From NCBI GenBank assembly GCA_029465975.1, contig CM055738.1, forward strand, positions 2,304,851 through 2,368,850: DNA of 64,000 nucleotides, given 5' to 3'. Source of the DNA: Dallia pectoralis. Its lineage: Eukaryota; Chordata; Actinopteri; Esociformes; Umbridae. Within the stretch, counting starts at the first letter, position 1. Each line of letters opens with the position of its first letter. The notes beneath the pieces are model-generated. The model was not told the DNA's origin. It searched no databases and saw nothing but the letters and a program-made list of their open reading frames with translations. Positions 27,201-38,460 of this stretch are shown piece by piece. The translations under genes and the position numbers were made by a program.

Positions 27201-28371
27201 CCTGAAAGTGGAGACCTTTGGAGAGAAACAACAGGAAGACTACAATGATATGAAGTCTCACCACCGCCACCATGGTGAAAAAACTTTCTCATCTCAATCA
27301 GTTTTAAAAAGAAACACTGACATGCATACCGGAGTGAAACCTTTTTCCTGTTCTGAATGTGGGAAGAGTTTCATTAAATGTTCTCAACTTAATGTTCATC
27401 AGAGAGTGCACACAGGTGAGAAGCCTTTCTCCTGTTCTGTCTGTGGGAAGAATTTCTCTCAATTAGGTTCCCTTGCATCTCACCAGCGCACACATACTGG
27501 AGAGAAGCCATACTCCTGTTCTGACTGTGGGAAGACATTCTCTCGTTTAGATGGCCTTAAATCTCATCAGCGAATACATAATGGGGAGAAGCCTCAATCC
27601 TGTCCTGACTGTGGGAAAATGTTCTCTCACTTATGTACCCTTCAATCTCACCAGCGCATACATACTGGACTAAAGCCATACTCTTGTTTTGACTGTGGGA
27701 AGAGTTTCTCTGAACCCGGTAGCCTTAAAGTTCACCAGCGCATACATACTGGAGAAAAACCCTACTCCTGTTCTAATTGTGGGAAGAGTTTCTCTCAATT
27801 AGGTTCCCTTAAATCTCACCTGCGAACACATACTGGAGAGAAGCCCTACTCTTGTCTCGATTGTGGGATGAGATTCTCTCATTCAAGTACCCTTAAAACT
27901 CACCAGCGCATACATACTGGAGTAAAGCCTTACTCTTGTTCTGACTGTGGTAAGAGTTTCTCTAAATTAGGTCGCCTTCATACACACCAGCGCATACATA
28001 CTGCAGAGAAACCCTACTCCTGTTCTGACTGTGGGAAGACATTCTCTCGTTTAGATGGCCTTAAATCTCACCAGCGCATACATAATGGAGAGAAACCATA
28101 TTTCTGTTCTGATTGTGGGAAGCGTTTCTCTCATTTACGTAACCTTAAAACTCACCAGCGCACACATACTGGAGTAAACCCACTCTCCTGTTCTGACTGT
28201 GGTAAGAGTTTCTCTGAATTAGGTAGCCTTAAAGTTCACCAGTGCATACATACTGGAGAAAAACACTATTCATGTTCTGAGTGTGGGAAAAGTTTCTCTA
28301 AATTAGCTGCCCTTAAAGTTCACCAGCGCAAACATATTGGAGAGAAACCCTACTCCTGTTTTGACTGTTAA
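21278..28371 (+). CDS. Gene D: acidic-N-terminal C2H2 zinc-finger protein, 12 fingers
   Basis: Coding exons: ATG 21278-21280 then GTAAGTG; exon 2 at 21903-22194 (acceptor TTTAGCAG, donor CAAG/GTAAG, phase 1); finger exon 27194-28371 (acceptor GTCACACAG). The total is about 490 aa. Exon 2 has the conserved start and about three acidic repeats. Exon 3 starts DEILKVETFGEK and holds 12 complete fingers. The 13th stops at CFDC followed by TAA: a small net loss after the second Cys shifts the frame. The old reading frame continues to a family-typical ...VKP TAA near 28433, so the C-terminus is newly truncated by one finger. Intron 2 is about 5 kb because a 4.6-kb TIR element (22395-27010) inserted there. 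Whether such an intron is still spliced cannot be judged from sequence. Confidence 0.85.
22540..22800. repeat. Subterminal palindromic repeat cluster of the TIR element
   Basis: The first half repeats CTGAATTTTTTTTGCATTGAAA-like units and the second half (from about 22685) repeats the inverse GAAATTCAGTGCAAAAAAATT units, so the block can fold on itself. It lies about 150 bp inside the left end. Such subterminal repeats often bind transposase; that role is inference here. Confidence 0.6.
23900..26218 (+). CDS. CCDC106-like protein gene inside the TIR element
   Basis: Three exons join in phase: 23900-23960 (basic segment PPEKRQKKRR), 24506-24562 (57 bp, phase 1 to 1) and 25905-26218 (acceptor TTTGTTTCAG, stop TAG). 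They encode about 143 aa. The last exon has VLTPEDAMDRYNKVL, a helix-turn-helix-like GVDRKTIADNAAMSEL and a charged, coiled-coil-prone C-terminus, the pattern I recognise from coiled-coil domain-containing protein 106 and its many fish relatives. The first exon is uncertain: a basic ORF with ATG at 23386-23388 (METARKNRRKR) and a donor near 23464 does not join in the expected phase. It could be cargo of the element or an element-specific DNA-binding protein. Confidence 0.6.
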
Positions 28372-28433
28372 AGATTTTTTCTCGATTATCTGCCCTTAAT
28401 TCTCACCAGTGCACACATACTGAAGTAAAGCCT

Positions 28434-28729
28434 TAAGGGAATGGTCACTATCCGCTCGCTACAGCGAGACAAGCTCACATTTTTAACTTCATTCTCCCAG
28501 CGATAGCAACATTGTTGAGATATGATCAACCAGAAGATGGCTGCCAGAGTTGCTTGGGGAAGTATTATAAATTACTGATGTTGACCTTTCCTGTTTCTGG
28601 TCCACGCGCAGCTGTTGGTTGCGAACCATCATTTGAAATCCGCTGTTTTTGGAGCTTTTTGGTCCAGCTGTTTGGCCCAATCCCAATGCTTGTATCATAC
28701 ATTACCTTTGTTATAAGATTATGTCAACT
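28434..28729 (+). other. Gene D 3' flank shared with C and E
   Basis: ACTATCCGCTCGCTACAGCGAGACAAGCT near 28448 and GCGATAGCAACATT near 28500 match the 3' flanks of C (17820-17945) and E (34455-34580), showing the duplication unit includes the 3' UTR. No further coding sequence. Confidence 0.55.
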
Positions 28730-29190
28730 TACTAGTCATCAGAGAGTGCACACAGGTGAGAAGCCCTACTCCTGTTCTGTCTGTATGGAGAGGAGATGGC
28801 CTTAAAGTTCACCAGCGCATGCATACTGGAGAAAAGCCTTACTCCAGTTCTGATTGTGGGAAGAGTTTTATAACATCTGATCTTGCTATTCATCTGTGAG
28901 TCCATTCAGGTGAGAAGCCTCACTCCTGTTCTCTCTGTATGAAGAGGAGATGGCCTTAAAGTTCACCAGCGCATGCATGCTGTCAGAGAAACCCTACACC
29001 TGTTGACTGCGGAAACAGTTTCTCTCAATCAGGTTACCTAAAAACGCAGCAGCACATACATATTGGGGAGAAGCCTTACTCCTGACTGCGGGAAGACATT
29101 CTCTTGTGACTGTGGGACGAGTTTCTCTGAATTAGGTCACCTTAAAGTTCACCAGTGCATACATACTGGAGAGAAAACCCTACTCCTGTT
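28730..29190 (+). pseudogene. Decayed C2H2 zinc-finger fragments
   Basis: At least five broken fingers in changing frames: ACTAGTCATCAGAGAGTGCA-type segments, TGTGGGAAGAGTTTT segments and HTGEKPYSC linkers interrupted by stops and indels. The GAGGAGATGGCCTTAAAGTT segment occurs twice (28790 and 28948), suggesting tandem duplication before decay. No exon 1 or 2 accompanies it. It is a remnant of another family member or of gene D's former 3' extension. Confidence 0.8.
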
Positions 29191-29214
29191 TCTTTTTTCT
29201 TGCATGCATAGCAT

Positions 29215-29763
29215 AATACATTGCTCAAAAAAATAAAATGCACACTTAAACAACACAGTGTAACTCCAAGTCAATCACACTTCTGTGAAATCAAACTGTC
29301 CACTTAGGAAGCAACACTGATTGACAATCAATTTCACCTGCTTTTGTGCAAATGGAATAGACAACAGATGGAAATTTTTGGCAATTAGCAAGACCCCCCC
29401 AATAAAGGAGTGGTTCTGCAGGTGGTGACCACAGACCACTTCTCAGTTCCTATGAGTCCTGGCTGATGTTTTGGTCACTTTTGAATGCTGATGATGCATT
29501 CACTCTAGTGGTAGCATGAGACTGAGTCCACAACCAACAACCAACACAACAAGTGGCTCAGGTAGTGCAGCTCATCCAGGATGGCACATCAATGTGAGCT
29601 GTGGCAAGAAGGTTTGCTGTGTCTGTCAGCGTAGTGTCCAGAGCATGGAGGCGCTACCAGGAGACAGGCCAGTACATCAGGAGATGTGGAGGAGGCCGTA
29701 GGAGGGCAACAACCCAGCAGCAGGACCGCTACCTCCGCCTTTGTTCAATGAGGAGCAGGAGGA
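29215..29763 (+). mobile_element. Tc1/mariner-like element, 5' part only
   Basis: Starts with TTGCTCAAAAAAATAAAATG-like terminal sequence, followed by a non-coding leader and the beginning of a Tc1-type transposase (start near 29514). The N-terminal paired-like DNA-binding region is split between two frames: VARRFAVSVSVVSRAWRRYQ-like sequence in one, the upstream part in the other. The coding sequence stops being recognisable at 29763, exactly where a 71-bp minisatellite begins. The catalytic domain is absent. Confidence 0.85.
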
Positions 29764-30785
29764 TTACATATGCTAACTATGGATGGTCTCTCTTGTACTA
29801 TTCAGATACATATAATACATTTCATATTTACTCATTACATATGCTAACTATGGATGGTCTCTCTTGTACTATTCAGATACATATAATACATTTTATATTT
29901 ACTCATTACATATGCTAACTATGGATGGTCTCTCTTGTACTATTCAGATACATATAATACATTTCATATTTACTCATTACATATGCTAACTATGGATGGT
30001 CTCTCTTGTACTATTCAGATACATATAATACATTTCATATTTACTCATTACATATGCTAACTATGGATGGTCTCTCTTGTACTATTCAGATACATATAAT
30101 ACATTTCATATTTACTCATTACATATGCTAACTATGGATGGTCTCTCCTGTACTATTCAGATACATATAATACATTTTATATTTACTCATTACATATGCT
30201 AACTATGAACGGTCTCTCTTGTACTATTCAGATACATATAATACATTTCATATTTACTCATTACATATTAACTATGGATTTACTATAATACATATGGATG
30301 GTCTCTCTTGTACTATTCAGATACATATATTTACTCATTACATATGCTAACTATGGTCTCTCTTGTACTATTCAGATACATATAATACATTTCATATTTA
30401 CTCATTACATATGCTTACTATGGATGCTACTATTCAGATACATATAATACATTTCATATTTACTCATTACATATGCTAACTATGGATGGTCTCTCTTGTA
30501 CTATTCAGATACATATAATACATTTTATATTTACTCATTACATATGCTAACTATGGATGGTCTCTCTTGTACTATTCAGATACATATAATACATTTCATA
30601 TTTACTCATTACATATGCTAACTATGGATGGTCTCTCTTGTACTATTCAGATACATATAATACATTTCATATTTACTCATTACATATGCTAACTATGGAT
30701 GGTCTCTCTTGTACTATTCAGATACATATAATACATTTCATATTTACTCATTACATATGCTAACTATGGATGGTCTCTCTTGTTT
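29764..30785 (+). repeat. 71-bp minisatellite
   Basis: About 14 copies of a 71-bp unit containing ACATATGCTAACTATGGATG, GGTCTCTCTTGTACTATTCA and ATACATTTCATATTTACTC. Units near 30260-30440 are shortened or rearranged. A single diverged copy of the same unit is present in the LINE-type 3' tail at about 52935-53015. Confidence 0.95.
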
Positions 30786-30958
30786 GTCTACATTCTTAAA
30801 TGTGTGTATTAAGTGTTGCAGCTAATAATTAACCTGATTCTGGTGAATAATATGACATATAATTTAGGTGGTTTAACTGCGATTTAGGTGGTAGTTTGGA
30901 TTCATTTCATTTTATTAAAAACCGATATATAATAGGAATAAATAAGACCTTCCACCCT

Positions 30959-31140
30959 CCAGTCCACTAGATGACGGTATGTGCAGTTGTCGTGTTTGAT
31001 CTACAGGGTTTATACAACTACAGATTTGTCTCCTCATTCCGGATTGAAACGAGTCCATGTTGTTTTTGCGGTTTGTTAGGTTTTCATGACATCGGGAACA
31101 ATTAATATTTGAAATACGAACATAAATTACATTTGCTACA
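30959..31140 (+). promoter_or_regulatory. Gene E promoter and 5' UTR (diverged)
   Basis: 30959-30980 aligns with the family module but reads CCACTAGATGACGGTAT. GAAACGAGTCCATGTTG follows at about 31046-31062. Spacing to the exon-1 position (31141) is conserved at about 160 bp. Confidence 0.5.
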
Positions 31141-32297
31141 TTGGTAAGTGATTTCAAAAACCCAATTTTCCTTGTGATTTGTTCAGTTTGACATATTGCA
31201 CTTTGTTCAGCCCCATTTGTTCATCATAAATATCACATTTTATCACAAAATGACAGTACCAGGAACATATCAGTACCATATAACTGAGCTGTAAAGTTAG
31301 TGAGACGAAAAACGTATTTTTATTACATTGTAGCTGCAAAACAACTTTCATCTATGAACGAACAGCTGCGCTTGTTGTGTTGAGCTGAGAATTGGAGACA
31401 GATTGAAATGTAGTTGAATCAGGGTGTTGACCCAACTAATTGATTGATATTTGTCGTATTTTTTAACAGTTTTTACTGTATTAAACCGAGGAAATTAAGC
31501 GAATCCAACCTTGAGAATACAAAGATTCAACAATCGTCACATTTATTCTAATAAAGCAACATGGAAACTCGAGCAATAATTTAGTCCAGTGACTAACGGA
31601 AAACCAAAATGTAATGTAAAATTGTTCATTACATACATTAAGTAATAAAGTTTGGTTGTCACTTGCCCAGGCAACGATTAACGTTGAAATATGTTAAATG
31701 TATTTCCCCTCTAATCTGGTGTACTGACAGGTTAAACGCAACCCATGAAGGACACAGATCTGTTACTATGACTGTGATACATTTTCTATTTCTTCCTGTT
31801 GTGATTTTATTTTATTCCTATCAGACATGTTCATCAGATACAAGCCATACCTATCGTCATACTTCTTTAATGCAAAAGGTTTGCTCCATTCATTTTTTAT
31901 TACATTTTTAAAGTTAATATAAAAGTAAACTTTTACATTTTTCAAAATTGCGGTATTCAGTCATTTATTTTAGTTGTCTCTTGCCGAAGATTTAATAAAC
32001 TGTGATGTATGTAAGTTGACCCTTGTGTTCTGTAGTCTGGTTATGTAACAGCACACCTCATGTAGGACACAGATCTGTTATTATTACTGATTGATTTTTT
32101 TAGTTTTGCCTGTTTTGATTATTTTATTCCCACCAAATGTGTTCATCAGTTATATAATGGCTCTGGTCTGGTGTTTGTTTTAGCAGAGGGAGGACAAACC
32201 CAGCCTGCTGCTCTCCTTCCACACTGAGATCAAACAAGAGTCACTGGATCCTGATTGTGACATCAGTGGAGCTCAGTGTTCATTGGTGGATTCAGAG

Positions 32298-34225
32298 ATG
32301 ACATCAGTGAAGATGAAAGACACAAGTAGAATACATGGACAGAATTTTACTGTTAAAGACGAAGAGGAGATTAATAGAATTATCATTAAAGAAGAAGAAG
32401 AGGAGAATGGGGTTATTGTAAAACATTTAGGTGAGAGAAATGTGGTTATCATTAAATATGGACAGGAGTATTTTGTTTTATAAATATAACAGGGGTATTG
32501 ACATTATAAAGGTAAAAACTGGTTTAGTGTTGTCAATTTGTTGTTCCTATTAATTAAGGGGTATTCTTTTTATTGTTATATTTTTTTAATCGTCTCAGTC
32601 TTGGTTTAGGGCCTTATCTATGCCCCTAGATGATGTTGAGCCCTGTTTTTATCACTGTTGTATCTAAACTACCATACTCACACACACTAGGTCATGCTAA
32701 TCACGCCAGTCACAACAATCTAATTCAAAGATAAAAAAACAAGTTGAAAAATGTACAATAGGTTATGTGTTGAGGACCAACTAACTCTGATGTCTGTCAC
32801 ACAGATGAGAGCCTGTGTGAGAAACAACAGGAAGATGATATGAAGTCTTGCCACCACCACCACTCATCTCAATCAGTGTTAAAAAGAAACACTGACATGC
32901 ATACCGGAGTGAAACCTTTTTTATGTTCTGACTGTGGGAAGAGTTTTATTAAAAGGTCTCAACTAAATGTTCATCATCGAGTGCACACGGGTGAGAAGCC
33001 TTTCTCCTGTTCTGACTGTGGGAAGAGCTTCTCTGTAATATCTCGCCTTAAAGTTCACCAGCACATACATACTGGAGAGAAACCATATTCTTGTTCTGAC
33101 TGTGGGAAGAGTTTCTCTGTAATAGCACGCCTTAGATCTCACCAGCGCAGACATACTGGAGAGAAACCATATTCTTGTTCTGACTGTGGAAAGAGTTTCT
33201 CTGAATTATATGGTCTTAAAGTTCATCAGCGCATACATACTGGAGAGAAACCCCACACGTGTTCTGACTGTGGGAAGAGTTTCTCTGAATTAGGCGGCCT
33301 TAAAGTACACAAGCGCATACATACGGGAGAGAAGCCTCATTCCTGTCCTGTCTGTGGGAAAAGTTTTATTACATCATCTCAACTTAATATTCACCAGATT
33401 GTCCACACAGGTGAGAAACCCTACTCGTGTTCTCACTGTGGGAAGATGTTCTCTCATTTTAGTACTCTTAAATCTCACCAGCGCATACATACTGGAGAAA
33501 AGCCCTACTCCTGTTCTCACTGTGGGAAGAGTTTTTCTCAATTAGGTCACCTTCATACTCACCAGCTCATTCATACTGGAGAGAAGCCCTTCTCCTGTTG
33601 TGACTGTGGGAAGAGTTTCATTAAACGGTATCAACTTAATGTTCATCAGCGAGTGCACACAGGTGAGAAGCCTTTTTCCTGTTCTGACTGTGGGAAGAGC
33701 TTTGCTGAATTAGGTGGCCTTAAAGTTCACCAGCGCATACACACTGGAGAGAAACCCTACTCCTGTTCTGACTGTGAGAAGAGCTTTGGTGACTCAGGTG
33801 GCCTTAAAGTTCACCAGCGCATACATACAGGAGAAAAACCCTACTCCTGTTCTGACTGTGGGAAGAGTTTCTCTCAATTAGGTCACTTTAAAGGTCACCA
33901 GCGCATACATACTGGAGAGAAACCCTACTCCTGTTCTGATTGTGGAAAGAGTTTCTCACGATTAGGTCGCTTTAAAGTTCACCAGCGCATACATACTGGA
34001 GAGAAACCTTACTCCTGTTCAGACTGTGGAAAGCATTTCTCTGAATTGGGTCGCTTTAAACTTCACCAGCGCATACATGCTGGAGAGAAACCCTACTCCT
34101 GTTCAGACTGTGGGAAGAGTTTCTCTGAAATAGGTGGCTTAAAAGTTCACCATCGTATACATACTGGAGAGAAGCCTTATTCCTGTTCTGTGGAAACCCT
34201 AAGACTGTGGGAAGAGTTTCTCTGA
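32298..34225 (+). CDS. Gene E: C2H2 zinc-finger protein, 15 fingers, start lost and 3' frameshifted
   Basis: Family layout with defects. The exon-1 start position (31141-31143) reads TTG instead of ATG before GTAAGTG. Exon 2 starts at 32187, and the first family ATG within it is at 32298. The frame meets TAA at 32481-32483, before the position homologous to the usual donor (about 32511). An upstream GTGAGA donor at 32431 ends the exon in phase 1, exactly the phase needed for the finger exon at 32805. Exon 3 (32805-34225) opens DESLCEKQQEDD and carries 15 complete fingers. A 97-bp duplication then shifts the frame so the ORF ends after CSVETLRLWEEFL. If 32431 is used, a protein of about 517 aa starting at Met 32298 is possible; otherwise it is a pseudogene. 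Confidence 0.65.
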
Positions 34226-34444
34226 AATAGGTGGCTTAAAAGTTCACCATCGTATACATACTGGAGAGAAGCCTTATTCCTGTTCTGACTGTGGGAAGAG
34301 TTTCTCTAAAGTAAGTAACCTTCATACTCACATGCGCACACATACTAGAGAGAAACCCTACTTTTGCTCTGACTGTGGAAAGAGTTTCTCTCAATCAGGC
34401 AACCTTAATTCTCACCGGCGCACACATACTGGAGTAAAGCCTTA
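34226..34444 (+). pseudogene. Out-of-frame last fingers of gene E
   Basis: After the frameshift, a half finger and two complete fingers (SFSKVSNLHTHMRTH and SFSQSGNLNSHRRTH) continue in another frame to the family-typical end TGVKP TAA at 34442-34444. They were evidently part of gene E before the 97-bp duplication at 34106-34202. Confidence 0.85.
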
Positions 34445-35692
34445 AGGGGCAATCGCACTGTCCACTCGCTACAGCTACAAAGAGACAAGCTTCCTTTCTT
34501 TTCCAACGAGAGCATGTGACTCTCAGTGACAATGTGTGGAGTGACACTCTGAGACAAACCTGTGATGGTGACATTGAAATTTGAGATATGTTCAACCTTA
34601 TACTAATTTCCAGGTAGATGTTCTCTGCATCTAGTAGCACTTTTTTTCTCCACTCGCTAGCTTAAAACTCACTAGCTAACTAACAATATGAGCAAGAGAC
34701 CCATTACTGCGGTTTCCAGGTTTCTGGCTTTGTACGGAGATTTGTTTTAATAAATGGATGCATGAAAGTCCATGTGATCCTTGGGATCTGACGCATTGGG
34801 AACACATGCCTGTGATTCATGCAAAAGGTAATATGAAATAAATAGCTTTCTGAACATTGACATATCATTGAATTGGCATTGTGTTGATATTTCATATTGT
34901 TTTGTTATAGAGTTGCAAATAATACAATTCTAATAATAATTGCGGAGACTGATGTTGAGGAAGACACAGCAAATGTTGGTGTATTTTTTGAACGTCTATG
35001 AATAGAGAGCCAAGGGTCAGGTGAGAGGCGGCTCCATTGTTCTTTATTTGCATACCTGTACATCGATATGAACGACCACCTGCAAGCTTGTAGTAAATAC
35101 TGAACACCAGAGATAAGTGGGAAAGACAAATGATTAGTTCAGTGTAGTTATTATGTGTTCAAATGTTCTGAATCAACCCTCAATAGCTTTAGCAGAAAGT
35201 TGGCTTTGATGAACTATATTGTGAATTTTTACTATTTAAATGCTTTGAAAGTCCTTTATTGGTCATCTGTGCAAAGATTATGTTTACAATGTAGTCACAC
35301 TTGCATACACAGCACAATTATCACAGTAGTAGAGTTGGAACTATGTCTGGAGTTTTACCCTGGTTGTTAAGCTAACACTTCATAATCATTAATATCAGTG
35401 ATCTGAAAATGTTTGCTCAATTACAGCTTTGACAGTGGAACATTTTGTTGATTTCCATAGTTATTTTAATTTATTTTTCTGTTCATTGTTTATTTCCCCA
35501 TTTGGTCCTGCCAAAGCAGCAACTTTTCCTTGTGGTTTTTGGCTGTTATATAAATAATAACTTCTTAATGATTCTACAATTTTCTATTTACTTTTTTTGG
35601 TGACACAAAACAACTCATTGGCATTGATCAGAAAACAAATATTCAATGTTTTGAATGTCATTGACATGAAATGTTTAGTAACCTGTTATTGG
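34445..35692. other. Gene E 3' flank and spacer
   Basis: The first ~180 bp repeat the 3' flank of C and D (CTCGCTACAGC, ATTTGAGATATGTTCAACCTTATACTAATTTCCAG). The rest is AT-rich, non-coding and partly paralogous to 19900-20360. No gene seen. Confidence 0.55.
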
Positions 35693-36111
35693 ACCTTTTA
35701 GATCTCATCTCATCTTCAACCACTTATCCGGGGTCGGGTCGCGGGGGTAGCAGCTCTAGCAGGGGACCCCAAACTTCCCTTTCCCGGGCAACATTAGCCA
35801 GCTCTGACTGGGGAATCCCGAGGCGTTCCCAGGCCAGTGTGGAGATATAATCTCTCCACCTAGTCCTGGGTCTTCCCCGAGGTCTCCTCCCAGCTGGACG
35901 TGCCTGGAACACCTCTCTAGGGAGGCGCCCAGGTGGCATTCGTACAAGATGCCCGAACCACCTCAACTGGCTCCTTTCTATGCAAAGGAGCAGCGGCTCT
36001 ACTCCGAGTTCCTCTCGGATGACTGAGCTTCTCACCCTATCCCTAAGGGAGAGGCCAGCCACCTTTCTGAGAAAACCCATTTCGGCCGCTTGTACCCGCG
36101 ACCTTTTAGAT
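35693..36111 (-). mobile_element. 5'-truncated RTE/Rex3-like LINE with 11-bp target duplication
   Basis: Minus-strand ORF (36080-35724) encodes the C-terminal end of a reverse-transcriptase protein (SQLRWFGHLVRMPPGRLP ... GRRPRGRPRTRWRDYI), the familiar end of teleost RTE/Rex3-type elements. A GATGAGATGAG tail lies at the left. ACCTTTTAGAT occurs at 35693-35703 and again at 36101-36111 as the target-site duplication. The paralogous spacer near 20350 shows the uninterrupted site. Confidence 0.88.
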
Positions 36112-36614
36112 ACTTTTGTTAAATCAAGTGATGTACCGGTACTTAAACTTTCTGTTCATCTGTTGCTTTTTATCTACCTGAAAAGTTTGGAGATGGAGAC
36201 TGATTAAACTTCTCACTCTGAATAATATGTTGTTTACATTTATTTAACAATGATCACAGCAGATGGCTGCCAGAGTTACTTAGGGAAGTATAATAAAATA
36301 CTTGACAGTTCATTCTGTAAATATATATTTCATAGCACCATTGAGTATCAACCTGCATAACTCCAGATTAGCTTATTAACAAACAAGATGTTGGTACCTC
36401 TCCCTGGCATTTGATGTACTTAAAACATTCAACCTGTCAAAATGTATGACAACTCCACAAACCACAAGGGGTCATCTAGGTGCCACGCATGATCAGAATT
36501 CGCATCAACTTGAAACGTCTTCACCTCTAAATGCTATTTGTAGAGGCGATGTAAAGCCCGACCTCTGGAGAGCCAGCGAACCTCATTGTGCAATAGAAGC
36601 TGCTCATGTCATGG
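36112..36614. other. Spacer
   Basis: Continuation of the spacer paralogous to 20360-20480 (AATCAAGTGATGTAC, TTCTGTTCATCTGTTGC), then unique sequence. No gene seen. Confidence 0.5.
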
Positions 36615-37072
36615 ATGTTTTACAATGGGGTATGTGGTGGGGTTTGTTATGTACAGCCTTGGGGTTTAATGTTTTACAATGGGGTATGTGGTGGGGTTTG
36701 TTATGTACAGCCTTGGGGTTTAATGTTTTACAATGGGGTATGTGGTGGGGTTTGTTATGTACAGCCTTGGGGTTTAATGTTTTACAATGGGGCATGTGGT
36801 GGGGTTTGTTATGTACAGCCTTGGGGTTTAATGTTTTACAATGGGGCATGTGGTGGGGTTTGTTATGTACAGCCTTGGGGTTTAATGTTTTACTAATATG
36901 TGGGCAGCCTTGGGGTTTAATGTTTTACAATGGGGCATGTTTTTGTTATGTACAGCCTTGGGGTTTAACAATGGGGCATGTGGTGGGGTTTGTTATGTAC
37001 AGCCTTGGGGTTTAATGTTTTACTATGGGGTATGTGGTGGGGTTTGTTATGTACAGCCTTGGGGTGGTGTTT
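36615..37072 (+). repeat. 54-bp minisatellite
   Basis: About eight copies of a 54-bp unit (TTTTACAATGGGGYATGTGG plus GGGTTTGTTATGTACAGCCT plus TGGGGTTTAATG). Units near 36890-36970 are partly deleted. Because 54 is a multiple of three, frames stay open (18-residue repeat NVLQWGMWWGLLCTALGF), but no gene structure supports coding. Confidence 0.93.
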
Positions 37073-37955
37073 GACCCACTGAAATCCAGATCACATTGAT
37101 TTAGTTCCCGGGAGCACTGAACTGAAACATTCCATGTAAACATTTATATTAAAGTCCCTACCACTTGACCTTTGGTGAATCAAACAGCATTCCAACATCT
37201 TGCCGACTTCGCTTCCTTACTTTAATTTTGACTCCTTACTGTGTGTACCAAGGTGCTTGTGAATATACATATACAGGTGTGTGTGTGCACAAAAGTTAGT
37301 ATACTGATGTTAACAGACTACCGGCACAAAACATCATTTTACCCACTTCACTTAGTCCTTTCACACTTCTTTCATATTCAACCTTTACATTTACTGCTTG
37401 GAAAAATGAAAGTGAAACAGAACACATACTTTCATAATTATGTAGCCTACAGCTCACTTTAAAAGTAGGCTTGAAAAACAACATTTAAAGCATGCTGAAG
37501 TCTAAAATAATGAGTGTTAAAAGAAACCGTATGAGTTGTCCTACACTTTAAATAAATCCACAGTGCTCCAACTTCAACTCAAACATGTTTGATTCGTGTA
37601 TGATGGCAACCAAAATCAATTATTCTTCTAGAAGACCAATGTTATTATTGTGTCATTTTTCTTTATTATTCAGTTGAATATAACTTCTCTCCACAGAAGG
37701 TCTATGTTCAATGCCATGGAAGTCAATTGCTTACCCTCATTGTCAATTATTTCAGTATTAATATTATTAATACACATTTTATATAGCACCTTTAACTGTG
37801 GCATCTCATAGCGTTAAACATTAAAACAATAAAAACAGTAATGCAGTTAAAAAAAGGTCACACATTGGAATATAAGGGGTTAATGTAAGGGGTCAAGTAC
37901 ATACATAGGGGCCAACCCATAGGGACCCAAAGATGCTTGACAATGAGTACAACAA
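37073..37955. other. Spacer
   Basis: No ORF with recognisable domains, no repeat array and no zinc-finger exon. A simple AT-rich region. Confidence 0.5.
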
Positions 37956-38460
37956 ACAACAGCAAAAGGAGTGCACTTGGACAACAAAGACATTTCAATA
38001 AGATGACACACAGCGGTTTATTTCCATGGGTGGATATAGGTCTAACATTAGTATGGTTAAATTTGGTTTTTCTCAGGAATCGATCTTATGCTTTACTTTT
38101 GAGTATTCACGTGTATCGCCTTGGTCAGCTCTTGGTCTTAATTATAATTTCTATGCCGATGACACCCAAATTTATATCTGTATTTAATACTGAGAGTAAC
38201 AAGTTGAAGTTGTCTTATATTTTTTCTGAGGTTCTGCTCATTGGGTCACTCCACCAGCATTGCAGGTCCGCTAACTTTAAACGTTTATGGCTCTGCTCAA
38301 GAAGTTTAAACACAAATGAAGATTTTAGGGGTAATCTTTGGTGCTTAGTTAACGTTCGATCCGCTCGTCAAGAATATAGTTAAGACATCATTATTTTATC
38401 TCAGTAACATTGCGAGACTGCACCCAACGTTCTTCTATCCTACGGTTTACAAAACTAGAT
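37956..38460 (+). pseudogene. Degenerate LINE reverse transcriptase (L2/Rex1/CR1-type)
   Basis: Broken frames include FLRNRSYALTFEYS near 38085 and the catalytic FYADDTQIYI at about 38149-38180, the Y-A-D-D motif of L2/CR1/Rex1-like reverse transcriptases. YLSNIARLHPT follows near 38398-38430, a downstream motif of the same group. Multiple indels show it is an old fragment. Confidence 0.75.

Noticed and set aside
36446..37015. 189-aa ORF with 18-residue repeat
   Set aside because: Follows directly from a 54-bp tandem repeat; also open on the other strand; no splice or promoter evidence.
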